Shown: positions 20,748-31,049 of the stretch, piece by piece
How positions within the stretch are numbered: the first letter of the stretch is position 1
Layout: each line of letters begins with the position of its first letter
Source of the DNA: Thelephora terrestris
Taxonomy: Eukaryota; Basidiomycota; Agaricomycetes; Thelephorales; Thelephoraceae
Assembly (NCBI GenBank): GCA_015956445.1
Contig: WIUZ02000008.1
Coordinates: 434,001 to 498,000, forward strand
Direction: 5' to 3'
DNA: 64,000 nt
The notes under the pieces: generated by a model
Seen by the model: the letters and a program-made list of their open reading frames with translations, nothing else
Databases searched by the model: none
Told to the model about the DNA's origin: nothing
Translations under genes and position numbers: made by a program

Positions 20748-21239
20748 GAGGGATTACAGATTCGCCGGTGTTTCACGCTAACGGCTACTCCACATGCGCT
20801 GGGCTAACCAGAAGGATCCTAAGGCGATGCTTCCGAATAGCGGCGAGTCCTTCCTCCGGTTAGGAGACTGTGATGTGACTGTCCACGTGTGTGATCAGGG
20901 TCCAGGGTTGATCGTAATCGTAAAGTCATGAGGGGTCGTAAAGGGGTTCGTAATGTCATAAAGGGGTCATCAGGGTCTTGAGACCTAATTTTAGTGCGCG
21001 CGCGTTCTAGGCGTTCCGGAACGAAGTTCTTCCAAGGCCGTCCCGCGGGCCGAGGTGTCAGCTTGATGTAGTAAGCCAACGATGATGGTACAGGGGCGGA
21101 AGTTGATGTGACCCGGACCAATGAGGTTCGTCGAGGTAGGTCACGTGAAGGATCACCGATCTAGGCTATAAGAAGGACGTCTTCTTGGAGCCATCCTTGA
21201 TCAGCAACACCAGCAACTTCCCCATCATCTTACCAAAAC

Positions 21240-22261
21240 ATGTCCTTCCCCAACAACCATACCTACAAAGTCGCCAATGGTATCTCCACCATCTCTCGCA
21301 TAGACCGTCGTGCCGCCGCTCGCAAGTCCTACGCCTGTGCGACAGGGACTCCCTATACCACGGATGACCAGGTATGGGGGAGACCTAGAGCTTTTTGTGT
21401 GCTAGCACTAACGCCTTCCTCTAGGTAGAGGTTACGTTCTTTTGGGCGTTGATGTCCAGCTAACGGCTTCTAGATCTTGGAGGTCGTCACGGAAGTGGAC
21501 GCCGAACGTCTCAGGGAGACGATGCCTCATTTGAGGGGGTTAACCTGGGACGACGAGCTCTGGGTCCGTACGATCATCGCCGAGAAGGTGGCTTTCCAGA
21601 TGAGGGGTAGGTTCGGCGAGTTGGAGCATCCGATCAAGAAGGAGCTCTGGTACACCCTGCAGAGGGGGATCTACGATCAGGACCTATTGGAGCACGGGGC
21701 GACTGTTCCTCGGGCCGTCCGCCACGCTACCGCTTCCACCAGTCTCTTGTGGTCGCTCGTTCGGGAAGGAGAAAGCCGGGTAGGTTTTCTGTCTGAATTT
21801 TCGAGTATGACTCTCGACTAACCAGACTGCCTAGGTTGAACGATTGGAGCGGGAGGTAAAGGAAGCGAAGGCAGACGTCCTTCGTTTATCAGCAGAGGGT
21901 CTTCAATTGAAGGAGACCTTGGCTGCCTTCCAGCAGGGGACGAACGAGGCGTTGGAGGCAATGGTCGCCAACCATCAGGAGTTGATAGCCGGGTTGAAGG
22001 TTCGGGACAACAACATCAAGGGAGCATTGGCCAGGAGGGATGAAAAGGTAGCTTTCCTCATCTCGAAGACGAAATGAGGGAAGCTGACATTTCCTAGACC
22101 GAAGAACTCGAGAACGTGGTGGCTGTGTTGACAGCGCAGGTCGAGTCCTTGCAGGACAAAACCTGCAACTGCAAGGAGGGTCCCAAATTGGTTGGTCAGG
22201 GGACCGCCGATGTTCCGTTCGAGTTGGAGTACGCCGACGAGGTGGTACTCCCATCGCCTAA
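21240..22261 (+). CDS. B3 antisense coiled-coil unit (partial)
   Basis: From ATG 21240 (MSFPNNHTYKVANGIST) the same order of open stretches as in B1 is seen: N-terminal basic part, RLRETMPHLRGLTWDDELW, the heptad-rich coiled coil and the TCNCKEGPKLVGQG segment with its Cys pair. A TATAAG box lies about 70 bases upstream, near 21168. The acidic C-terminal part is missing because element E follows. It is part of a fossil element. Confidence 0.4.
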
Positions 22262-23130
22262 CACTGGGGGCAAGGGCACCTGTAATCAGCGATTACATCT
22301 TGATTACATGGTGAGTTCATGTGCACTTTTCAATGATTGTTATCGTCGATTCCAGGTTGAGCACATTTGAAATGTTATCAAGCCATGTGATCTACATGTG
22401 ATTCCTGGCCAAAGATTGATTAAATCTCAAATGTGTCCTCACAGTTCCTGAAAATTCTCCTTTACCGAAAATCAACCCTCAAATCTCAATCACAGCTCAA
22501 ATTTACTCACGTTGTTCTCCCAGATTACAGGTAGGTTACATCCCTCAGATACATTCTAAATGTGTATTGAACGTACAGTTTCCATGGAATCAGACATGCA
22601 CACACAGCGTTACAAGGTGATTACATTCAGAATTTCCCCAAACATGTGCTTGAAATGTTCCCCAGGTAAAAAGATTTGAACACATCGCATTTCATTTACA
22701 AATGTTTCTGAAATGTATTTTTACCCTGGGTCAGTACTCACATTTAGGATGTAACCATCCCAGTATCATAGCTCAAGCACATTTCGAGTACATTCCGAAT
22801 GTGAATTTAACATGGGATCATAATGTGTCCACCCGATTCACGCTGATCACATCGCAAATGTGCGCGAGCGATGTTTCCGGAATGTTCTCGGTAGCCACAT
22901 CCCAGCCAGATTTCAGTTGTGCGCGGTCATTGTTTTCTCAATGTTCTCGCTGCCAACAGGTCAATCTCTTTTCAAATTCTCTCGCAATGTTCTCCCTCGG
23001 GTACATTACATTCTAAGGTAGTTTACTTCCTAAATGTTCTCTCCGATACCAGGTTGATCTCATCTCGCGCACATTTGAAATGTGCTCAAACGGTTCATGG
23101 AATGTTCCTGGCGGTTCACCTGGCTGAGTA
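22262..23130. mobile_element. Element E: CACTG-type element with ACATTT/AAATGT word array
   Basis: It starts CACTGGGGGCAAGGGCACCTG, sharing the first 15 bases with element D's right terminus. It then carries some 20 copies of ACATTT/AAATGT, sometimes as the palindrome CACATTTGAAATGTG, plus GATTACA-like words near the start. No matching CCCCAGTG end was found downstream, so it is truncated or its far end was lost. The right limit is set where the word array stops. There is no coding. Confidence 0.6.
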
Positions 23131-23169
23131 CATTTCAACACGATTTCGACATCGGATGTCGATGTTAGG

Positions 23170-23335
23170 GTTGGTGTCGCAGTTAGCGGGGTCTAGGTTG
23201 GGGTTGGGGTCGAGAGTTGGTTGGGACGTCGGTCCATGTTGAGGTTGAGGTTGGTTGATGTTGATGTTGAGGTTGGTTGATGTTGATGTTGAGGTTGGTT
23301 TTGAAGTTTGTTAGTGTGGGGGTTGGGGTTGGGGT
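23170..23335. repeat. TG/GGTT-rich microsatellite
   Basis: Loose repeats of GTTGAGGTTGGTTGATGTTGAT (about 22 bases, 2-3 copies) sit among GGTTGGGGT words. The open frames across it, with runs of Asn/Pro or Gln/His, are by-products of the repeat. Confidence 0.7.
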
Positions 23336-23344
23336 CAGCGTTGA

Positions 23345-24750
23345 GTCGTGGTTGAGCCAACGTCGACTCAAAGCTGGAAAACAAAGGAGGTATATAGCAA
23401 ATCACACCGTAGACTGTCGAAAACCGTCCCTGCAATGACCAGCCCTGAGACCCTAAATCCCGATCCGGTAGAAGCCAACCCTGCGAGCGGCGCGGTCACG
23501 TCACCCGTTCCAGCAGAAGCCAACCTGTGGCAAGCAACGCGGTCACCTGTCAGTCTCCTTGTGTGTATATTAAAAGAGGACTCGATTGTTTACCTGCGCA
23601 GCATGATTAGAACCCCCCCGAATACAGCACGGCAACGAGAAGGCATGAGAACTGCAAGCGCACCCGTGTCGAGTTGGCGAGCAATACCGTGGTCGGACGG
23701 ATGAGATCAAACTCACCCTGTCACCGGGTGTCCGGAAACCAAACTGGACGAGGGAGCGGAAAGGCGTGGAGACCCAAGTGTGAACCTGTTATGAGGGTGG
23801 TCAGCAATCGGAAAAAGTGCATGACTTCCGAGGAGAACGCGATTGATACAGCGAACCATGTGTTGCGGCTACGGCTTGTGGTGGTAACAATGGAAAAACG
23901 TACACCACGGCGTTGTAACGAAAGGTGGTGGTGGAGGCAGCAGTAAATCATCCTTGCCTGCAGTGGTATCCCATACGCCGGTCCTAACACGAGAATCATA
24001 AACGTGAACAGAAGGAGTACAGAGGGGAAGATCGCCGTCCTTGGGGTTGCAGATCCCTAAGATCTCATGGGTCGGTCGTCCTCATTCCAACGTTGAGAGC
24101 GAAAAGGGCACGAGGTCGGACCATAAGACGGACGGGGGTGGGCGTGAACAATGACTTGCGAGGTTTGATAGCTGTCGCACACGGCTGGAACAAAACCGCT
24201 CGGTATGACTTGGAGCCAGCGGCTCCCGGAATTTCAGTCTGACAAGGGAGAGGAAGAAGGGAGACTGACTCGATCCAAACGTGGGAACACGTTCCAGGAC
24301 TCGGGAGATGTCGTTCCGACTGTGCCGACAGTGATCGCGGCATTGGCCGACGAGGGCAACGACCTCCTGCGGAACACGTCTGAAATCCTGAGAATAAATC
24401 CAGGGATTGAGAATCCGCGCGATGGCTAAAAATACGGCAGACTCACTGAAAATCCAAGCTCCTTGAACATCGGAGAGGCCAGAGAGAGTTCGATCGTGGC
24501 AGCCAGGCTCGACCGATGCTCCGTCTGCAGTGTGTCCGTTCGGCGTCTCTTCCACTCCCTCACCAAACGGTCGATGCCCCACTTGTTTTGCTGTGCCACC
24601 GTGGCTAGAAGAGTAACTGACAAGGGAAGTCTACGGAAAACATCCGTCAGATCTAGTATCTCAGGAGGCTGGGAAGCTTACGAGGCAGGATCTGCAGTGG
24701 AAGGAGGCCGTTCCACCTAGTACATGTTGATAAGCATTGTTCCTCAGGGG
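23345..24750. other. Unassigned stretch with one possible small plus-strand frame
   Basis: A 118-codon plus-strand frame at 23348-23704 contains an internal duplication in which 'VEANPASGAVTSPV' is echoed by 'AEANLWQATRSPVS', DNA-level AGCCAACC...GCGGTCAC. The duplication may be all there is to it. No domain is recognisable on either strand in the rest. Confidence 0.3.
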
Positions 24751-24759
24751 GATTTTTCA

Positions 24760-27310
24760 GGTCATAGGCCTCCGGGGATGCACGAAGCTATGGCAGCGGT
24801 TTGACCAGCGTTCGCGAGGGCGAACGACACGCCGCCCACAACATACTCAACGATCACGTCGTTGCGGCTTTCCAACACGCCACAGAGGGGACGACGGTGA
24901 TCGGCGATGGTCATAAGCAAATCCGTCGCTTCCTTGTTTGGCCTTGGCCAACGGATCGTGCATCGGGGGAGGGTAGAGGGAGCTACGGCGGGCTGCAGGG
25001 CGATCTCGTACCGGCGTCGCATACCAGGAACGAACGAACTTAAGGCTTGGAGGTAAGAAGATGGATCTGTATCGGTGACTTGCGCAATATCTGGGTGCAA
25101 GACGTAATGGAAACAAGCGTCCAACAAGACCGGTTTGAATACTTAGTCAGAGGCACTGAGAATACAGGTCAGGAATGATTTTCACAAAAAGCGAGGGGCA
25201 AGCGTAAGCGTCTCTCACCGACCGGCAGTATGAGGAATTTATATGACTGCCATTCCTTCGCGAGCAGTTCCGCGGAGTTTCTTCGGTCTCTGAAACTGAG
25301 GACCAAACGCGGCAAAGCGTTCAATTAAGTCGTGAAATCCTGGGGAGTGTGTTAGCTACATTCACGGTGAGCGTTGTAATTGAATCACCATGGGTATCGA
25401 TCAACGGGAACTGAGCCAACGTATTTCGGACATCAAGCTTTGGCAAGGGTGCCACCGTGTTTCGACTTGCCGATCCTTGGTGACCGCGCGCTGCATTCGA
25501 AGGGAGGACATGCCCCGCCCGCCGCTCGCCACTGGAAGGGGATTTGAGACAGGATGTATTGCTCTGAAGACCTAGGACACTAAATGCCCAATGGATCCTT
25601 TGAGTGCGCCGGCATTTTTCGGTCCTAGCATGCATTCAAAGTCAGTGCTGAACCACAATGACTTTAGTTTTATGCAACCTTTCGTGGGTGGGTTTTGAGG
25701 GGACGCCACCTCTCCAAGGGTTTAGTCGGCCGGCGCTCCCGGGTGTCCCGGCTTGCGAGGTGTCGTGCAATCTGAAGACGGTGATACTGCATGGGAGTGT
25801 ACGGACTCGAACCTTCCACACAGACGCCTTGCGTCAGCGTGAAGTTGATGACGAACGGCAACTTGCTAACCTTCTAGGCTCGGCAACAACACGTCGCCGA
25901 CCGTTGATTGGGCATTTGAGACTTGGCCCTACCAAGTTGAGCCTTGGCGCTCGCGGCTTCTTCGGCAACCCTCCAGCTCCTGGTGGTAACCTTATCCGGT
26001 ACAGTCGAACGTCTTGATTAATGACCTTGAGGCACAGCGTGAGGAACATGCAAACGGAGTCGTAGGGGAAAGTAGGTCCTTGGACATCGAGATCTGTGGC
26101 GAAGGCCTCGACCTCAGCGAGAACTCGGTGGGATGGGAGCAAAGAAGATGCATGGACGAGTAGGACATGGGCTGAATGCGAGGCTGTGCGAAAAACTGCA
26201 GAAACTGATGTCCGGCGTATAGCTTGTGTCCATATCTGTTCCTAGACGTTACCCGTTCGAAACGTCTGCAAAGAGAACGTAGAGTTTTGGGTTGGTGTGG
26301 TCTGGGACTGTGAAGCGCCCGATGGGGAGGTGGTGGCATTATCGTGCGAGACTGGTTGAGCGAGATGGAAGAGAATGTCTTGTTTGAGTCCGTCGTGAAG
26401 CACGGACCAATGTCGCCAGGGACAGGACCTTTCCGAATGCTATGCCCCAAACTAAGCGCGTGCCGATTTGCAAAACCTATCCACGGGAAAGGATTGTGGT
26501 CGTGAGTTAACAAAGGTATACAACAGGGGGATGTTGTGATGTCCACTCACCATATCAATGAATGCAGCAGCCGGTATGATGGGTTTCCCATACATCTTCG
26601 CATTCATCTTCAATAAGAGCAGATACCCGCCCTTGACGAGGGCGAGGGGTGCCTCCCGGGGCCATCAACTCGGTACGGAAATTGACGTTGTGTGAAAGGA
26701 TAGGGTATATCGTCGGAGGCGGGGATCCTGCTCGCTCGACCGAAGAGCGCCGTCAGATCAACAGAGTTGACGCCCAGCCAGGGCTCCGAGGGAAGCGTAG
26801 AACGCTGAAAGCTCGACGGAGGCGAGAGAGTTTTTGGCTGGCCGGGCCGACGCACGGGGCAGATGTTCGGCGAGACGCTGGCGTTTGAAACATACGACGA
26901 CACCGCGGGGTGCGGGGATATCTCAATAAGCGCGGCACCGGGGGCATCTAGTAGCATCGCGGGAATGGCTTGGTGGAAATGGAAAGGTCGTTGACCCTTG
27001 GCAACGGTTGAGAACCTTCTGAACACCATCACGACAACAGTGCTCCATGAGGGGACTATGGGTGTGCGTTTGGAACTGTCTGGCGAAGAATCGCTGGATT
27101 TGAGCGATATCTGTAGCTTTCTGGATTAGCTGTACAGAGCCAGAGATAACGATTGCCTCTGGTGAGTTATGGCATCCGATTTCCAGTACGTCTCAGGATC
27201 CATTAGTCACACGGGCCACGATCTTGATGGCGTCCTTGTACCCGCATCCGAGCGCAGCCATACTAGCCCCAAGGGCTTCCGTCAGCTGAGAACCGAGCAC
27301 CGACGTTCTT
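24760..27310 (-). pseudogene. Polyketide synthase pseudogene (acyltransferase and dehydratase parts)
   Basis: Pieces of a fungal type I polyketide synthase appear in the right order on the minus strand. About 27280-26990 is the acyltransferase region, with IGCHNSPEAIVISGS and a following FARQFQTHTHSPLMEHC. About 26980-26900 gives ALIEISPHPAVSSYV, the end of the acyltransferase domain. About 26800-26650 gives GVNSVDLTALFGRASR and the linker. About 26590-26520 gives GKPIIPAAAFIDM, the start of the dehydratase domain. About 25127-25020 gives LDACFHYVLHPDI, later in the dehydratase domain. The ketosynthase and carrier domains were not found, and stops and frame changes separate the pieces. It is therefore a decayed copy. 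The product cannot be inferred. Confidence 0.65.
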
Positions 27311-28259
27311 GGCAAAGGCGTCAGCCGCCTCTGTCGATGGAACTGAATCAGTAGCTACCCCCCGGTGAATAGATGGAAGCTCTAGCTCTACTAACGTTTA
27401 TCGTCGAAATCAGCATTGTCTGCCCAAAACTATGAACCCGATTCCCGGCTAAGACGACGCAACCAAACTGCTGAGCGTGACTGTCCGAAGTTGGTTGGAT
27501 TGGAGCTAAGATGAGAATGTTGAAAATCTTACCCGTCATTGCCAACATACACCCATACGTGCGGAGGCGACAGCATGGTCTTCCAGTGGGGAGTGTCGGT
27601 GGTGAGTTGCGACGGAAACGGACGTCGCGCAAATGCTCCGGAGTCACTTTTTGAACCCACACACCACGCACTGTCGGTTTATGCCGATGGGCGTGAGGCC
27701 GATGGTTGAAGCCTGAAGGACCGAGAGGGTGGTCCTAGGATGAATAACCCTGTCGCGATCAGAAAAGTCGAGAATCGGCGTGGTCGGGCGTTGTCATCGA
27801 TATAGGGAACCACTACAACAATATGAGCAGTCGTGTCCAACGGGATGGTGCTGGTGATGGATAGATGAATACCGCATCCCAATCGCGGGTGTTCGTCATC
27901 CTCTGCTTCAAGAGATAACGCTAGGTCTCTTGGTATCGTCCCTGTCGCCTCCACTTGTTTTGTTGCGCTAGGTGAGATGTCGAACCAACACTCACAATCA
28001 GCCCACTACCACGCAAGCCATCGTTCGTGCTGAGCCTAGGCAAACAAATCGAAGGAAAGATTACATGGGGTTTGGAGATGTTGGCACGTGGTAGACGACG
28101 TTTTGTGTCGTCGATTTTGTTCGATCAAGTGTTGATGACCCTTGCATATTCGTGAATTCGAAATCATCTCCTTCTATGGTCCTTTTTGTGTGAAGCGGTT
28201 GGTCGGTACAGAATTTACTAGATATGGTTGTACGGACAGGGTCGTAGAGCTATCAAAGA

Positions 28260-29215
28260 TGGTTCAACTTCTTCTATTACCAGCGGTTGTCGGAGAATAG
28301 CGATATCCGTAGCTGATGCCCTTCCCTGCCGCGCCAAACGGTCGAGGACGTCTCGCGAAAGCACCACCAGAGCCGGGCAAGAACCCCGGTCCAAATCCGA
28401 GTTGCTGACACCACCGGCGGGTAGGCCAGACTTGCGAGACCGGTTGTTTGAAGTTGTCGACCAGCCGGGGTCCGGGAGTGGAACGGACTTCTTGCACAAC
28501 TCCGTAGCAGTCCTTGAGCGTGCGGAGTTGAGCTTTGCGTCCAGCCTTATCACCAGCATCTCTTTCTTTATCGAGTCGGTCAAGGCCTTTTCCGCCGAAT
28601 CCGGAGCCAGCAGCCTGTGCCTTTCCGGTTTTAACTTTCGCCAAGAAACCTGTAAACGAGTTCGGTGAACATCACGCCCAAAAGTTGAACGAACAGGGTG
28701 ACGAACCATTCGCAAGATCTTCCAAGACTTTAGGAACGTTAGCGTTACTTGCTTTCAAAGCACGATAGGGATCGACCGAGATCTATCCTGGTCCTCCGTG
28801 ATGAAAGGTGCCCTGGTTTCCAGCCCTTCCAGTCCGACCAGCCCGATGAACTTAGTCTTCTGGCGCGTCGTGATTGATGACAAGCTTTAGCTGTTTGACA
28901 TCTAAACCTCGAGCAGCAACGGAAGTGGCGATGACAATGGGAACGACACCCGACTTAAAGTCCGCAATAGTCTGGTCCCGGTAAAACCGACCCTTCCCTC
29001 CCTGGAGGGACATACAGAGGTAACCTTTCCGCATGAGTTCCCGTAGCAGACTATCCGCCGCTTCCTGCCTGTCAACGAAGCTCAGTGTGCGCGCCCCAGC
29101 GCCTTCGTTGTACATCTGACCTAGGATCTCAAGTAGCCGGTTGAACTTGGTATCCTCCGCCCGAACCTCGACGATCTGGTCAATCTCCGGTGCAACGACC
29201 GAACGTTCTCAAAGT
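28260..29215 (-). pseudogene. PRP5: PRP5-like DEAD-box RNA helicase pseudogene (C-terminal half)
   Basis: PRP5 is a spliceosomal ATPase that acts on U2 snRNP during prespliceosome assembly. Minus-strand reading gives [20 protein letters not shown], then the helicase C domain with [40 protein letters not shown] (motif V) and VHRAGRTGRAGN (motif VI), then [20 protein letters not shown] typical of the PRP5 C-terminal region. There is an in-frame stop between DAPED and VHRAGR, and more stops and a deletion follow motif VI. The N-terminal helicase half was not recognised upstream. It is a decayed duplicate. The functional gene should be elsewhere. Confidence 0.75.
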
Positions 29216-31045
29216 TTTGGCAACGTACTTCTCGAGGCCAATTGATCAATGAGGTCGATATGACCTCGCGAACTGGACCGATATTGAGACTGATGCACTA
29301 CAAGTCGTTGCTTCGCAAGTCCGGTTTGATGCGTTCAATGTTCAATGGCCCTAGGATCCACGAACTCTGGCCAAAGGAAAGGTTCTGATAGCATTGTGAC
29401 CAGCCTCCGTAAACGGCTGAACCTGAGGGCCAATTTAGCGAGCATCTGTCCCACACGTAAAGCAACCTCCTACCTGTGAATCCGTCGCATCGAAGGTATT
29501 AACCATAAGGATGTCGAGTTCACGGGAGATCCGCGTTTGCCCTCTGGTAAATCCTGACCCAAAAAGATTGAGTGAATTCCGCTGCAAGAAAGTGATCAGC
29601 GCTGCGCAGAGACATTAGATGAACCAGATAGTTGATGGGCCTCTCGGACTCTTCTGCTATGTGTTTTGCAGGTGGCCTCCCCTCTAGTCATACGACGTGA
29701 CGAGCGCGTCGATGACCAGTTGGTTAATTGGCCCAGGTTCAGTCTGGGAAAAAGATCGGAGGACAGGTGGGACTGGTCGACGACCTCGGGCGACGTGCTA
29801 ATGAATGGAGGGATCCAGTCGTTTTTGGGAGGCTGAGCGCTTCCGCAACAACACTCTTCAAGTCTTCGTGCTTTTCGGTACACTTTGAAATCGTTTTGAA
29901 CAGTTCGGTGGAGTTGAGATATACGCAAACGCGCCTTGCGATAGTTGAGACCCTGCGGGAAAGGTTGATACTGATCACCAGAACAAAACCTCAACAGCAC
30001 ACGAGGGGTAGCGTGCCAAGGAAGGGAGACTTTTGGTGAGCGGAGGGCCGACTTCTCGACTGTCGGAAGGATATACGATGCCGTCTTCCTCAGTCGCACG
30101 GCTCTCGATTGAGTCGTGAAGCGTGATTTGAGGAGGAAACGAGCTCAGATTCAGCATTGAATGGATAGCGGAATCACGACGACAACGTCACACTCACGGA
30201 TCGTGGTCCTCTCCGTAAACTCACTTCCAGAGGAGGGGTGACGAAGGCGCGAAGCGCGCGGATTGGTAAATTTGACCAAAGTGTGCTGACCCCAGAACTC
30301 GGGTGAGGAAACGCCTACGAATCGTTGGTGCTTTATCAGGTCGTCAAATGGTCACGACACTCGCCAAACACCCGATGACGAAGCGTCAACAAATGACTTA
30401 TAGGGCCGAGAGTCACAATTCAGATCATCCCTACTAAATCAAGCTTTTCCAGCAGACCTCGCATTCTTCAATTTTTTTCTCCCTCTCGTTCCGGGTTTCC
30501 CCAGAAGTTCATTGATCTTCCATCTCGCAGTCTCAATTTCATCCAGTTGCCCAAATTCCCGTTCCATGTTCGACCCTGGGCTCCGCCCAAAGTCACAGCA
30601 ACCCGTGGTTCGAGAGGCACCTCAGTTTGCTTCGAATTGCACACCGACGATCGTACCGTCGCAATCACTACTAATCCGATGGCGAGACAAGGGAGAGGGG
30701 AAAATCCACCACCGTATAACGTTCAACAGATGTCATGTATATACGTCTACAAATGTCTTGCCTATCTATAAAAAAAATAACATTGCGGGGGTCTACAAGT
30801 GTGAGAATCCAATACAATCTCTCGAAAAAAAGGCCGCCGTCCCAACGCGTGCCCCGAGAGTGGTGCATGGTGTAGGGGGAGCGCCCCGAGAATCGACAAG
30901 TTTTTCTTGCGCTCATATCTAGGCGGTGATACCGACACGGATGATTCTGTGAAGTCAATCGCTTCGTCATCATTTTCCTTGACGGCAACAGGACTTACTC
31001 GTCAGCGGGGCCGTTCCAATTTGCAGTCTCAGGGAAGGAAATGAC
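29216..31045. other. No gene identified
   Basis: Frames up to 167 codons exist but none shows a domain that I recognise. The part up to about 30.1 kb may hold worn 5' parts of the PRP5 pseudogene. The part around 30.4-30.95 kb has runs of A and no clear exon structure. Confidence 0.3.
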
Positions 31046-31049
31046 TGGA

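Larger units (their letters stand above)
19864..22261 (-). mobile_element. Element B3: third B copy, cut off by element E
   Basis: It begins TGTCAGGGCCACTCTACCCC and follows B1 for 2.4 kb with about 90-95% identity by eye, including the CRE/TATA pair (20333-20340, 20312-20317), the small frame (20346-20747) and the coiled-coil frames (from 21240). It ends where element E starts. The rest of B, about 900 bases, is not found after E. It is a partial solo-LTR fossil. Confidence 0.65.

Noticed and set aside
23165-23200. TTAGGGTTGG resembling a telomeric repeat
   Set aside because: A single TTAGGG inside a GGTT-rich microsatellite, with no tandem array.
23183-23435. Pro/Asn/Gln-rich frames
   Set aside because: Translation of the TG-rich microsatellite.
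28264-28668. Plus-strand 146-codon frame opposite the PRP5 pseudogene
   Set aside because: It is the complement of clear PRP5 coding sequence ([12 protein letters not shown]). The minus strand is the real one.
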